From positions 185,754-249,753 of the forward strand of contig JAFMYY010000006.1 in assembly GCA_017948555.1 (NCBI GenBank): a DNA stretch of 64,000 nucleotides, given 5' to 3'. This document shows positions 16,247 through 25,574 of the stretch, piece after piece (the stretch's first letter is position 1; every line of letters begins with the position of its first letter). This DNA comes from Cesiribacteraceae bacterium YIM B00369. GTDB lineage: Bacteria; Bacteroidota; Bacteroidia; Cytophagales; Cyclobacteriaceae. The position numbers and the translations under genes were made by a program. Below the pieces are notes generated by a model. It was not told where the DNA came from. It was given only the letters and a program-made list of their open reading frames with translations, and did no database searches.

Positions 16247-17107
16247 TCATTCTTCCTTCCGGATATTTAAATTCATTACCGGAGCCTCTTTATAACTTTC
16301 TACCTTTATCTGGTCTCCCACCTTTACAATGCCCCCTGGTTCGTACATTAGGTTTTGGCCGAACATAATTTTGCCATCCGAATTACGGTATTTTGCCAGG
16401 GTAGCAAGAGGCTCTTTTCCTTTGATGGCCGTTTGCTGATCGATGGTAGTAACCAGGCAGCGGGCGCAGGGTTTTTCGGCCCAGAACCTGATGTTGTTTA
16501 TGGTGAAGGCATGCCAGGAGTCTTCCTCAAAAGGTTTCCCTCCGCTGAACACCAGGTTTGGGCGGAAGCGGTTCATCGGTACTGGTTCTTCCAGTTTGTT
16601 GTTAAGATCATCCAGCGATGCCTGGCCGGCCAAAAGGATCGGATAAGCATCGGCAAAGCTAACCTTCTGGATGCGGCCGCTGGTTTTTCCTGTAGCAGTT
16701 CGTTTGCTTTCGTCCGGCATAAAAACAAGCCTGCAATTCTGGTTAAGGGCTTCGCTGAACCAGCTGTCTGCTTCAGGGTTTACCAGGAAAGCACTGCTGG
16801 TGTCTTCCCAGATAGGGGCCTCAATAGACTCAGCAGGATTATCTATATTTTTGGATATTTGCAGAGGTGGTAAATTTTTAGTTTTATGACGTACTTCCAG
16901 ATGGCCTCTGTGAAGGCTTACCTCCAGTAGCGACATTCCGGCAATTTGCCGCTGCGTCATAAAATGCCCTTTTTCGTCCAGCAACATCCAGCGGCGATCC
17001 CACTGCAAACCACGTTCTGTAAGCCTGCTGTTCTGTAGCTTTACTCCCCCCAAAGACTTAATAGGGTATATCCGGATTTCTGATAGCGTTAAAGATGAAG
17101 TTACCAT
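16247..17107 (-). CDS. MOSC-domain protein (YcbX-like)
   Basis: An N-terminal beta-barrel domain (LSEIRIYPIKSLGGVKLQNS, then DRRWMLLDEKGHF and TQRQ) is followed by a MOSC domain with FRPNLVFSGG and PCARCLVTTIDQ. C214 or C217 is the expected cysteine that binds the molybdenum cofactor or sulfur. The length of 286 residues is normal for YcbX/mARC-like proteins, which reduce N-hydroxylated compounds with molybdenum cofactor. There is no ferredoxin domain fused, unlike E. coli YcbX. No molybdenum genes are seen close by. It lies upstream of hemJ, with an 84-base gap. Confidence 0.85.
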   Translation of the reverse strand: MVTSSLTLSEIRIYPIKSLGGVKLQNSRLTERGLQWDRRWMLLDEKGHFMTQRQIAGMSLLEVSLHRGHLEVRHKTKNLPPLQISKNIDNPAESIEAPIWEDTSSAFLVNPEADSWFSEALNQNCRLVFMPDESKRTATGKTSGRIQKVSFADAYPILLAGQASLDDLNNKLEEPVPMNRFRPNLVFSGGKPFEEDSWHAFTINNIRFWAEKPCARCLVTTIDQQTAIKGKEPLATLAKYRNSDGKIMFGQNLMYEPGGIVKVGDQIKVESYKEAPVMNLNIRKEE

Positions 17108-17340
17108 GTGTTAAAGATACTATAAAGGACTTATATTTTGAATCGTTTCTTTATAAATACCCTGCTTTGCCTTCCATGAGCTAATATTTTTATTTAGATT
17201 ATATAAATTACCGGTGGCCTCATAATTTCTTCTTTACAATATTATTAAACAATTCTTCGCGGGTATAATTCTTTAAATCAGGCCTGTGAATATTAAAAGT
17301 AAACAGGTCCCCGGAGTGTCAGCTTTATATATTCACAAAA

Positions 17341-19386
17341 ATGAAACACTACTATACTCTCAGCTGCTTTGCAGCATTGTTGTTTTGTTGCATATCTTTA
17401 TTTGGCCAAAGCCCCTGCAGAAATGGCGATGCGGGTGGTTATCCGTGTAACAAGGTAGAGTTATTGTCGCACCTGAGGCCGGCAGAGTTATTGGCCGAGG
17501 AGTATCGTGGGATGTGGTTAAATGATATATGGGGATGGACTGACCCTGAAACGGGGAAAGAATATGCCCTGGTGGGAATGAGCAACGGCACTTCTTTTGT
17601 GGATGTAAGCGATCCGCTAAACCCTGTAGTGGTGGGTATTTTGCCGGAGCACCATGCGGCAGAGCAGGCAGAGGCCCGGAGCAGTAAGATGCTTTCTCCC
17701 CTGCACGATGGTGGTAAATCTACCTGGCGGGATATAAAGGTGTACCGGAACCATGCCTATGTGGTAAGTGAGGATGCAGGCCATGGAGTACAGGTATTTG
17801 ACCTGACCCAATTACGGGATGCAGAAAGTTTGCCGGTCGTGTTCAGGGAAACAGCAAATTACCAGGGCATAAGTAATGCCCACAATATTGTAATTAACGA
17901 AGCAACAGGATATGCCTTCGCCGTAGGTGCTACTGCAGGGGAAGGAAATTGCAGTGAAGGCGGGCTGCATATTATTGATATCAGGGAGCCGGCGAATCCG
18001 CAGTATGCCGGCTGTTTCGATAATGACGGATACACCCATGATGCTCAGTGTGTTATTTATAGCGGCCCTGATGAAAGATATGCAGGCCGGGAAATTTGCT
18101 TTAGTGCCAATGAAGATGCTATAACCCTGGTTGATGTAACTGATAAGCAGAATCCGGGTATGGTATCCAGCCAGACTTATGCAGGAGTTGGTTATGCGCA
18201 CCAGGGGTGGCTTACAGAGGACCATAGGTTTTTTATTTCCAACGATGAACTGGATGAGACAAAGTTTGGACATAACACTCAAAGCTATATATGGGATGTC
18301 CGGGACCTTGAAGCGCCAACTCTTATTGGTACCTACACAGGACCTAACCCATCCATTGACCATAACCTTTACATCCGGAATGGTTTTGTGTATGAAGCTA
18401 ATTATACCTCGGGCCTGCAAATTCTGGACCTGGCAAATATAGAAAGCGGGGAGCTTGAGCAGGTGGCTTATTTTGATACCTATCCGGTGGATAATGAAGC
18501 AAAATTTGAAGGTGCCTGGAGCAATTATCCTTTTTTTGAAAGCGGTATTGTGGTGGTAAGTGATATAACGAATGGCCTGTTTGTTTTGCGGCCCCGGCTG
18601 GGGGTAATTATGGAAGGACCGGTTAATGTAGTGGCATGTGCTTCCGGGGAAGCATCATTTTCAGTAGTAACCACTCCCGGAGATTTTACCTTCCAGTGGC
18701 AGGCAGATGATGGCAGCGGATTTACGGATCTGGAAGAAAATGAGCTCTACAGCCAGGTAAATACAGGCGAACTGCAGATAGCCGCGGGCACGGAAGAGAT
18801 GGAAGGATTCAGGTACAGAGTCAGGGTAACTGATGAAAACGGGGAGGAGTATATTTCAGAAAGTGCGCATCTCCGGATTGCTGATGCCGCTCCACAGGCA
18901 CAATTTGAATATCGATATGAAAAAGGGGGCTATATTTTTACAAATACTACTGAAGAAGCAGCTTCTTTCCTTTGGGATTTTGGCGATGGAACCATCTCAC
19001 GTGCGGCAAGCCCTGTCCATTATTACGAAGGTGGTGGTGATATTGAAGTGACACTTAGCGCTACCAATGGGTGCGGCACCGATACTTATACGCAATCTTT
19101 TACTATTATAACGGGAGTAAAGGATAAGAAAACTGAGCAGGAGATAATGATTTATCCTAATCCGGTGAGCAGCATTTTAAATATAGCACTTACAAGCAGT
19201 GCGGTGCCCTTAAAGAGTATTACGATCATGAATGCAGATGGGCGGAAAGTGCTTCAAAAGGAAGTTGATAATAAAACGGGAGTTGCTGTTTATGAGCTTG
19301 ACGTAAGTACATTGAGCGGGGGAATTTATTACCTTCAGTTAAAGAGTAAAGATGCCACAATTAACAGGAAAATTCTGGTGCGGTAA
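17341..19386 (+). CDS. Choice-of-anchor B (LVIVD repeat) and PKD protein with T9SS sorting domain
   Basis: The 681-residue protein has a signal peptide (residues 1-22) and then about 400 residues of LVIVD/choice-of-anchor B beta-propeller-like repeats. These are seen in GTSFVDVSDPLNPVVVG, GGLHIIDIREPANPQYAG and ALITLVDVTDKQNPG-like strands. Then come an immunoglobulin-like segment (about 425-510), a PKD domain (about 515-590, with SFLWDFGDGTISRAASPVHY) and a C-terminal type A sorting domain (IYPNPVSSILNIAL, ending in GGIYYLQLKS and NRKILVR). The last part directs export through the type IX system and attachment to or release from the cell surface. The gene stands alone; substrate or ligand is not known. 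Confidence 0.85.
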   Translation: MKHYYTLSCFAALLFCCISLFGQSPCRNGDAGGYPCNKVELLSHLRPAELLAEEYRGMWLNDIWGWTDPETGKEYALVGMSNGTSFVDVSDPLNPVVVGILPEHHAAEQAEARSSKMLSPLHDGGKSTWRDIKVYRNHAYVVSEDAGHGVQVFDLTQLRDAESLPVVFRETANYQGISNAHNIVINEATGYAFAVGATAGEGNCSEGGLHIIDIREPANPQYAGCFDNDGYTHDAQCVIYSGPDERYAGREICFSANEDAITLVDVTDKQNPGMVSSQTYAGVGYAHQGWLTEDHRFFISNDELDETKFGHNTQSYIWDVRDLEAPTLIGTYTGPNPSIDHNLYIRNGFVYEANYTSGLQILDLANIESGELEQVAYFDTYPVDNEAKFEGAWSNYPFFESGIVVVSDITNGLFVLRPRLGVIMEGPVNVVACASGEASFSVVTTPGDFTFQWQADDGSGFTDLEENELYSQVNTGELQIAAGTEEMEGFRYRVRVTDENGEEYISESAHLRIADAAPQAQFEYRYEKGGYIFTNTTEEAASFLWDFGDGTISRAASPVHYYEGGGDIEVTLSATNGCGTDTYTQSFTIITGVKDKKTEQEIMIYPNPVSSILNIALTSSAVPLKSITIMNADGRKVLQKEVDNKTGVAVYELDVSTLSGGIYYLQLKSKDATINRKILVR

Positions 19387-19472
19387 AAATCATCTGCCCG
19401 GAATTTAAATGATTTGGGAGGAGGACCGGGAAACTGGTTATTAAAAAGGGGATTTTCGGCAACTATATCTTT

Positions 19473-20084
19473 TTATTGCATGCTTAAATTGCTTTTACGC
19501 TGATGCGCCAGCCAGTCCTCTTTCTGGTCAATATCGTTCAACTCGGGCAGTAGGGTATAGCTTAGCTGAAGTTGCTGTACATCCTGCAGGGTTTGGCTGA
19601 GCACAGCCTTCGTGCTCCAGTTTTTGTGGTGAAAAAGCTCCGGCTGCAGTTCTTTCATTCCCAGCAGGTAATAGCCGCCATCACTGGCAGGGCCAATAAC
19701 AATATCATGCTTCTGAAGGGCTTTGAAGGCAGACTGAATAATTTCCGCCGTAATTTCAAAAGTATCTGATCCTATAATACACACTCTTTCGGCTCCTTTG
19801 GCAAACTGTGCATCAAAAGCCTGTTGCATCCGTGCGCCAAGGTCGTGGCCCGACTGCTGCTCAAGAAAAAAATTCCCGTCTGCCCATAAACCATCCTGTT
19901 CTGTTTGCTCAGAAAAATAAACTGTTTTTTCGCAATCAAGACAGCGGGTGGCAAGGTGGGTGTGCGTCAGTAACTTATCGTAAACCTCCATTGCTTTTTC
20001 CTGTCCTATTCCGGCAGCAAGCCTTGTTTTTACCTTACCCGCTATTTTATTCTTTACAAATATAATCAGGTGCTTACTTTTCAT
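19473..20084 (-). CDS. TIGR04282-family arsenosugar biosynthesis glycosyltransferase
   Basis: This is a small nucleotide-sugar-transferase-like protein of the DUF2064/TIGR04282 family. The features are the N-terminal LIIFVKNKIAGKVKTRLAAGIG, the VCIIGSDTFEIT block (the D-x-x motif region) and IVIGPASDGGYYLLGM. The family is found with ArsS and ArsM and is thought to act in arsenosugar assembly; this is known by association rather than by full biochemistry. The 203 residues match the family. It follows arsS on the same strand by 89 bases, and a separate promoter lies in that gap. Confidence 0.85.
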   Translation of the reverse strand: MKSKHLIIFVKNKIAGKVKTRLAAGIGQEKAMEVYDKLLTHTHLATRCLDCEKTVYFSEQTEQDGLWADGNFFLEQQSGHDLGARMQQAFDAQFAKGAERVCIIGSDTFEITAEIIQSAFKALQKHDIVIGPASDGGYYLLGMKELQPELFHHKNWSTKAVLSQTLQDVQQLQLSYTLLPELNDIDQKEDWLAHQRKSNLSMQ

Positions 20085-20119
20085 AAAGGTGTTTATCTTC
20101 CTGAAGAAATGTGAAAGTG

Positions 20120-20127
20120 CAAAGGTA
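20120..20127 (-). promoter_or_regulatory. Putative -7 box of the glycosyltransferase gene
   Basis: Read on the minus strand, the sequence is TACCTTTG, a perfect -7 box, 36 bases before the start codon. No good TTTG is present at the expected -33 position, so the promoter may be weak or activated. Confidence 0.45.
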
Positions 20128-20173
20128 AGAAATTATAGCTGGTTGTGTATTTAGTGGTTACTCAATACTAATT

Positions 20174-21238
20174 TTAAGTGGTAGCTCCTCCGCAGCTGGA
20201 ACCCGCCCCTGCGGTGCATCCGTAGCAATGCTGGTTAAGAATAATTTCCCGGTCGTTAAGGCTCCGGATGTTAAAGTTTTTTATATGTTGGGGTGCGTTG
20301 CTGTCTGTTAAAAGGTCAAGCATCTGGTTAAAATCGCAATCATAAAGTTGCCCGTCCCAGCCTACAGACAGAGTATTCCGGCACATTACTCCTGCTGCAG
20401 CGGCGGGGTTGAATGCATTGACCAGTTTCTCCATATAAGCATCATAATTGCCGCTTTGCTGCAGGTAATCGAGAAAGCGGCTGATGGGGAGGTTGGTAAT
20501 AACGTATAGCTGATTGAAGTTAATGTCATAGCTTTTTTTAAGCTTTTGTTTAAATTCCTTTTCCAGCGAACTTTGAGAGCCGGGCAGAAATGCACCGGCA
20601 GGATTATAGACCAGGTGCAGGGGGAGCTCTTCATTTTCTTTGCCGTATCCCTGCTCATTCAGCATTTGCAGGGCTTTGATGGATTTTTCAAAAACACCCT
20701 CACCCCTTTGGGCATCTGTACGGCGGGCGGAGAAATGAGGCAGGGAGCTTACCACTTCCACTTTGTGCTTCCTGAAAAACTCCGGCAGGTCGTGGTATTT
20801 AGGGTTCGCCAGTATAATAGTAAGGTTGCAGCGGACGATAATATGTTTTCCCCGCCGGCTGAGCTCCTCCACAAACCAGCGGAAGTGCGGGTTCATTTCC
20901 GGTGCTCCACCGGTAAGGTCTAGTGTAGAAATGGGGATGCCTTCCGCATCGGATCTGTCCAGAGCATCCAAACATTGCTGCATGGTTTCCTGTGTCATAA
21001 TCTCCCTGCGGTCGGGTCCTGCGTCTACATGGCAGTGCCTGCAGGTTTGGTTGCACATCTTTCCTACATTAATCTGCATAATATCTATGCCTGCAGGCCT
21101 GAGAGGGTATAATCCTGTTTCCCTGAGCTTATCCGTAAACAGGGGAAAGCGGGTGCCGGTACTCCGGGGAGCCTGCAATACCTCCAGCTGAATTAAAGAA
21201 TCGGATAATTGATGTGACTGCCTTTTGAGGGACGACAT
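20174..21238 (-). CDS. arsS: Arsenosugar biosynthesis radical SAM protein ArsS
   Basis: The protein carries the radical SAM cluster site CNQTCRHCH (C62, C66, C69) and further family features such as LDLTGGAPEMNPHFRW, PHFSARRTDAQRG, YNPAGAFLPGSQSSLE and CRNTLSVGWDGQLYDCDFNQM. A cysteine-rich end (CYGCTAGAGSSCGG) is typical. ArsS joins dimethylarsenite with the adenosyl part of SAM to make a dimethylarsinoyl-adenosine, the step that begins arsenosugar formation. The 354 residues match the family. The glycosyltransferase and the AhpD-like protein on the same strand complete part of the pathway; an ArsM gene is missing from the window. Confidence 0.92.
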   Translation of the reverse strand: MSSLKRQSHQLSDSLIQLEVLQAPRSTGTRFPLFTDKLRETGLYPLRPAGIDIMQINVGKMCNQTCRHCHVDAGPDRREIMTQETMQQCLDALDRSDAEGIPISTLDLTGGAPEMNPHFRWFVEELSRRGKHIIVRCNLTIILANPKYHDLPEFFRKHKVEVVSSLPHFSARRTDAQRGEGVFEKSIKALQMLNEQGYGKENEELPLHLVYNPAGAFLPGSQSSLEKEFKQKLKKSYDINFNQLYVITNLPISRFLDYLQQSGNYDAYMEKLVNAFNPAAAAGVMCRNTLSVGWDGQLYDCDFNQMLDLLTDSNAPQHIKNFNIRSLNDREIILNQHCYGCTAGAGSSCGGATT

Positions 21239-21333
21239 AAAATTGATTTTTATTCCTGAGGTCTGAGTCCTGAAGCCGGAGTCTTAAATCGTGCTTTGTA
21301 CTCGCGACTCAGTAATTACATCTCAGGGCTTTT

Positions 21334-21669
21334 TTACCTTGATATATCCTTTACCTTATTCATCATCTGTACACCATGCACCAGGGAAGCTCCTCCGCGA
21401 ATGGCGGCAGCTACATGAATGGCCTCCATCATCTGGCCTTCGGTAGCTCCTTTTTCAAGGCTGCCTGTAGTATAGGCATCAATGCAGTAGGGGCATTGTA
21501 CTGTATGCGATACAGCGAGGGCAATCAGGGCTTTTTCACGCTCGCTAAGCTCCCCTTCCTTAAATACTTCCCCATAATAGTCAAAAAACTTTTTTGCCAG
21601 CTCAGGCTGAAATTCTGCTATGTTGCCGAATTTGCCAAGGTCTTCAGCTTGGTAGTACGATTTTTCCAT
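21334..21669 (-). CDS. Arsenosugar biosynthesis-associated AhpD-like peroxidase protein
   Basis: The 111 residues fit the carboxymuconolactone decarboxylase/AhpD family. The active site block is SHTVQCPYCIDAY, with C59 and C62 as the redox pair and H55 two turns earlier. The family includes a branch (TIGR04169) found almost only beside arsS. I assign it to that branch because it lies just upstream of arsS on the same strand. The catalytic step it performs in that pathway is not known. The gap to arsS is 95 bases, so a common transcript is possible. Confidence 0.82.
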   Translation of the reverse strand: MEKSYYQAEDLGKFGNIAEFQPELAKKFFDYYGEVFKEGELSEREKALIALAVSHTVQCPYCIDAYTTGSLEKGATEGQMMEAIHVAAAIRGGASLVHGVQMMNKVKDISR

Positions 21670-21885
21670 GGTTGAATATTGAGGTTAGAGATAATAATAT
21701 TTTTAAAAGCTCATTATATTTAAGATAAGCATTTGAATACCCGGAGTGTTTGGTGTAATTCTGTTTTTAAAGTAATATGACAGGATAATTAAATATAATT
21801 TTTGCACTTTAGAACCTGATTTACAGATTACTTCTGAAGTTAAAAAAAAGCTTCAGGCAAAAAAGCTCCCTTAAATACCTGAACT

Positions 21886-22602
21886 ATGAAAAAAGCTATA
21901 GTAGTAGGTGCTACTTCAGGAATTGGCAGAGAACTGGCTTTGCTGCTGGTCCGGAATAATTATTTGGTTGGGGTAACAGGACGAAGAGAAAGCCGGCTGA
22001 AGGATTTGCAGTCTGCACATGCGGCCAATATAAAGATATCTTGCTTTGATGTTGCTGATACTGCCGGAGTAGCTGAAAAGCTGGACAGATTAGCAGATCA
22101 ACTGGGTGGATGTGACCTGCTCATTCTGAGTTCGGGAGTGGGGGAGTTGAATCCTGAATTAAAGTTTGAAATCGAGAAGGACACAATCGATGTGAATGTA
22201 GCAGGTTTTACGGCTGTTGCAGACTGGACCTTCAGGTATTTTGAGAAGCAGAGAGAAGGTCATTTTGCAGCTATAACTTCTATTGCAGGATTAAGGGGGA
22301 GCAGGCATGCCCCTGCCTATTATGCAACAAAGGCCTATCAGATAAATTACCTCGAAGGGCTGCGGCAGAGGACGAAGTATTTAAAAATGCCTGTTCATAT
22401 TACCGACATCCGGCCGGGTTTTGTAGATACGGAAATGGCGCAGGAAGAGGGGCGGTTTTGGGTGGCTACTGCTAAAAAAGCCGCCATACAAATAAAAAGC
22501 GCTATTGATAAAAGAAAGCCTGTAGTGTATGTAAGCAGGCGCTGGAGGTCAATAGCCGGGGTTTTAAAAGTGGTGCCCGGCTGGATTTACCAGCATATTT
22601 AA
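21886..22602 (+). CDS. Short-chain dehydrogenase/reductase
   Basis: A classical SDR of 238 residues. The NAD(P)-binding loop GATSGIG begins at residue 8, followed by TGRRESRL, which favours NADP. The active site has the serine in TSIAG and the YxxxK in AYYATKAYQ. Then IRPGFVDTEMA gives the usual substrate-loop region. A C-terminal hydrophobic patch (SIAGVLKVVPGWIYQHI) may hold the membrane. The substrate cannot be told from sequence. It is convergent with the ABC transporter genes. Confidence 0.85.
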   Translation: MKKAIVVGATSGIGRELALLLVRNNYLVGVTGRRESRLKDLQSAHAANIKISCFDVADTAGVAEKLDRLADQLGGCDLLILSSGVGELNPELKFEIEKDTIDVNVAGFTAVADWTFRYFEKQREGHFAAITSIAGLRGSRHAPAYYATKAYQINYLEGLRQRTKYLKMPVHITDIRPGFVDTEMAQEEGRFWVATAKKAAIQIKSAIDKRKPVVYVSRRWRSIAGVLKVVPGWIYQHI

Positions 22603-22673
22603 CCGGCAGATATAAAATGAGGGGCGGGGGTAAATTGTGGGCGGAGGCGGTTAGGCAAAGCACCCTGATTTTT

Positions 22674-23699
22674 TTACTGTAGCTTTTCAAGTTCCCGCAG
22701 GAGTTCCTCCACAGAATAAACAGTAGTGCTTATATTGCCGGAAGAGATAACCCACAGGCTGGCGGAGGGATTGCTTTTTACAGTTACCCTTATTTCAGCA
22801 TCAGCTGATACAACTTTATAACCTTTCCGCCGGAGCGCTTTTTTTGTCCATAAGAAAGCGGCACCATCGCCGGTTAGCTGAACAGGAACACCTGCCTCCT
22901 GTTCCTCCACAAACTGGCCGCTGTAAGGGTCGAAGTGGTAGCCGCTTCGGGAAAAAGCAGCAGCCAGGGAGCCATTTAGTACCAGGTCCTCCGGAGTACC
23001 TTCCGTAAACCCTCCCTGCTCTTTATGTAGCAGCCAAAGCTTATCGGCCGATTGCAAAGCAAGGTCCAGCTCATGGGTCGCCACAATTATGGCCTTATTC
23101 CGGAGAACAGCCAGCTGGCGGAGGAGGCGCATTATGTGCAGCCGGTTAATGAGGTCGAGGTGAGCTGTAGGTTCGTCCAGAATAATAAGCTGCCCATCCT
23201 GAGCAAGTGCCCGTGCAATAAGTGCTTTCTGGCGCTGCCCGTCGCTCAGCTCAAACAGGAGCCTGTTAGCAAGGGGTATAACCTCCAGATCTTCCATAGC
23301 CTGTTCCACCACCTGCTCGTCGGTTCGGGAAAGGGAACCTCCCCAACCGGTGTGAGGATATCGGCCAAGGGCTACCAGTTCCTGTACAGTCATATTACCG
23401 GCATTTATGGTTTCGGTAAGGACCAGGCTGATGTGTTTGGCCCGTTCCGATTGGCTCAGCGTATAAATGGACTTTCCTCCAACAGTAACCTCTCCTGCAA
23501 GAGGTGCCTGTACCCCTGCCAGAGTTCTGAGTAAGGTGGATTTCCCTGCTCCATTGGGGCCCATGAGGCAAACAAGTTCCCCCCGGCAGAGTTGCAGCTC
23601 CAGGTTTTCCTGTACCACCTGCTGGCGGCGGCCTTTGCTTTGGTATCCAATGGTTAGTTTTTTAGCATTAAGGGCTATATGTGGGGCGGGAGTATTCAT
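22674..23699 (-). CDS. FecE/HmuV-type ABC transporter ATP-binding protein
   Basis: The ATPase has a Walker A (GPNGAGKST), a Q-loop region, the signature LSDGQRQKALIARALAQD and a Walker B (LIILDEPTAHLDL), then the H-loop ATHELDLAL. These are typical of ATPases for iron-siderophore, haem or cobalamin uptake. About 90 residues follow the ATPase core (VYSVEELLRELEKLQ at the end), a tail common in Bacteroidetes members. The start at 23699 overlaps the stop of the permease as TGATG, showing translational coupling; an upstream start at 23741 is less likely. No substrate-binding protein is nearby. Confidence 0.88.
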   Translation of the reverse strand: MNTPAPHIALNAKKLTIGYQSKGRRQQVVQENLELQLCRGELVCLMGPNGAGKSTLLRTLAGVQAPLAGEVTVGGKSIYTLSQSERAKHISLVLTETINAGNMTVQELVALGRYPHTGWGGSLSRTDEQVVEQAMEDLEVIPLANRLLFELSDGQRQKALIARALAQDGQLIILDEPTAHLDLINRLHIMRLLRQLAVLRNKAIIVATHELDLALQSADKLWLLHKEQGGFTEGTPEDLVLNGSLAAAFSRSGYHFDPYSGQFVEEQEAGVPVQLTGDGAAFLWTKKALRRKGYKVVSADAEIRVTVKSNPSASLWVISSGNISTTVYSVEELLRELEKLQ

Positions 23700-24751
23700 C
23701 AGAAGCTTTTGCTGATATTGCGGCGGCGCACAATGAGCCATATTACTACAGGGGCTCCAAGTAAGGAAGTAACGGCATTAATAGGCAATACTTTTTCTGT
23801 ACCCGGCAGCTGGGACAGGATATCGCAGAGCAGCATTAAAATGGCGCCTCCGAGCATAACTGAAGGAAGGAGCCGGCGGTGGTCGGCGGTTGGAATCAGC
23901 AGGCGGGTAAGGTGCGGTACGGCCAGGCCCACAAAAGCGATTGGCCCGCAAAAAGCAGTAACACCTCCTGCCAGCAGGCTTGCGCTGATAATAATCAGGA
24001 ATCTCACTTTTTTCAGGGGTACGCCCATACTTTCGGCGTAGCGATCGCCCAGCAGTAAAGCATTTAATGGTTTGGCTAAAAAGAGGGAAAGCAGCAGACC
24101 TGCTCCGCAAACAGGGAGCAGCATAGCAAGCTCCTGCCAGGTGGTGCCTGCCAGACTTCCGAAAGTCCAGATGAGGTAAGCCTGTACCTGCTCTGCCTGG
24201 CTGAAGAACTGCAGAATGCTTACCAGAGCCCCTGCTAAGCTGCCAAACATAAGTCCGATTATAAGGAGTGTCATGCTGTCGCGGATCCGGGCAGATACGC
24301 CAACCACCAGGAGCAACACCAGCATAGAACCTGCCGTTGCAGCCAGTACAGTAAGTGCATGGGAATTTAAAGTAAATAAACCTCCGGCCACTGATCCGGC
24401 CATTACTACCAGTGCCACTCCAAGGCTTGCTCCTGAGCTGATACCCAATACAAAAGGCCCTGCAAGCGGATTGCGAAAAAGGGTTTGCATCTGAAGGCCG
24501 GAGCAGGCCAGAGCGCTGCCTGCGGCCAGGGCTGTAATGGCTTTAGGTAGCCTGAACTGCAGGATAATTTGTTCCCAGGCAGGTTTTTCTGACGCTCCCC
24601 CGAAAAGGATTTTAATGATTTGGGCAGGAGGAACAGATACTGAGCCCAGGCTGAGGTCGGCAAGAAAAAGCATCAGCAACAGGAGAACCAGCAGGAGCAG
24701 GTTCGCTGCCTGATTTTTAGTTTTCCACGATATAGGGGTTTGGGCAGGCAT
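23699..24751 (-). CDS. FecCD-family ABC transporter permease
   Basis: The 350-residue protein has about ten membrane helices and the FecCD/BtuC hallmark regions: RLPKAITALAAGSALACSGLQMQTLFRNPLAGPFVLGIS in pieces, then GDRYAESMGVPLKK, then CGPIAFVGLAVPHLTRLL. It would import iron-siderophore, haem or vitamin B12 with the coupled ATPase at 22674-23699. The start is the ATG at 24751. The usual periplasmic binding protein and TonB receptor are not in the window. Confidence 0.9.
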   Translation of the reverse strand: MPAQTPISWKTKNQAANLLLLVLLLLMLFLADLSLGSVSVPPAQIIKILFGGASEKPAWEQIILQFRLPKAITALAAGSALACSGLQMQTLFRNPLAGPFVLGISSGASLGVALVVMAGSVAGGLFTLNSHALTVLAATAGSMLVLLLVVGVSARIRDSMTLLIIGLMFGSLAGALVSILQFFSQAEQVQAYLIWTFGSLAGTTWQELAMLLPVCGAGLLLSLFLAKPLNALLLGDRYAESMGVPLKKVRFLIIISASLLAGGVTAFCGPIAFVGLAVPHLTRLLIPTADHRRLLPSVMLGGAILMLLCDILSQLPGTEKVLPINAVTSLLGAPVVIWLIVRRRNISKSF

Positions 24752-24844
24752 TCTGCTGTAAACTTATTGAAAAATTATTAAACCCGCACATTTAAAACAG
24801 AGAGGGTACACAGTTCTTTGATTGTATTCATTAGTATAAAAAAG

Positions 24845-24881
24845 AAAGCACCCTGAGCGGTGGTTGCCTGCAGGGTGCTTT
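24845..24881 (-). terminator. Terminator after the YkgJ-family gene
   Basis: On the minus strand an 11-pair perfect stem (AAAGCACCCTG with CAGGGTGCTTT) and a 15-base loop are followed by a run of T. It lies 85 bases after the stop of the YkgJ-family gene and before the ABC permease. Confidence 0.8.
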
Positions 24882-24965
24882 GTATTTTGATAATAAGGTT
24901 TGTTTAAACTATGCGCTTAATTAATTCAGGTGCGGGTTTGTTGTTGTCGGTTTTACACATCAACA

Positions 24966-25574
24966 TTAGCCGGCTATTTTTAATCGCTTGCGGGGCTTTG
25001 GCCTGTAGGCATAATAATGCAGCACAAGCTCAAGCGCTTTTTCCATGGCAACATTTATTGGGTAAAACTTACGGGTAAGCTCAGCATCAATGCTGCTGAG
25101 CTTGCTGTAATGCTGACTCATTACCGGTACTTCCATTCCTGCCTTAATCTTTTCAATGCTTTCGGCATACAGGCTTGCCTGATTTTCTTTGATCTTGCTA
25201 CAGGTAACAAGCCGGAGATTACCATATTTGTCACGGGCGGCTGCGTATCCGAAAAGTCTGCATATTAATCCCCTGTTTACATAATCGTGGCATAAGCCGG
25301 AATTACCACCCACCACTGCCATTTTTAAAAGATGGCACAGCGACCCGGGCTGGTTTTTTAATTTTTCAAGGGTTTCCAGTGCCTTGTCCTGCATAAAGGA
25401 GTAGTATGCAAAAGGCAGAAACTCAAGAATGGTAGCCTCAATATCTGCTTTTTGGCAGCATGCACCACAGCCTGCTATACAGCTTAAGCCAGAATTATTC
25501 CGGAACTGTGCTATTTCCTGGTCAAGCAGTTGGTAGACTTTCTCCACTGCTTTTACTTTTTTTGCTATCGACAT
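24966..25574 (-). CDS. YkgJ-family cysteine cluster protein
   Basis: The YkgJ family (CxxxCxxCC) is a likely zinc- or iron-binding domain. The cluster is at residues 32-40 in CIAGCGACCQ, and more cysteines follow in CHLLKM, GLCHDYV and LICRLFGY; such extra cysteines are usual. The rest is helical with a basic end (YRPKPRKRLKIAG). The enzyme activity of the family is not settled. The gene is alone on its strand with a terminator behind it. Confidence 0.85.
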   Translation of the reverse strand: MSIAKKVKAVEKVYQLLDQEIAQFRNNSGLSCIAGCGACCQKADIEATILEFLPFAYYSFMQDKALETLEKLKNQPGSLCHLLKMAVVGGNSGLCHDYVNRGLICRLFGYAAARDKYGNLRLVTCSKIKENQASLYAESIEKIKAGMEVPVMSQHYSKLSSIDAELTRKFYPINVAMEKALELVLHYYAYRPKPRKRLKIAG

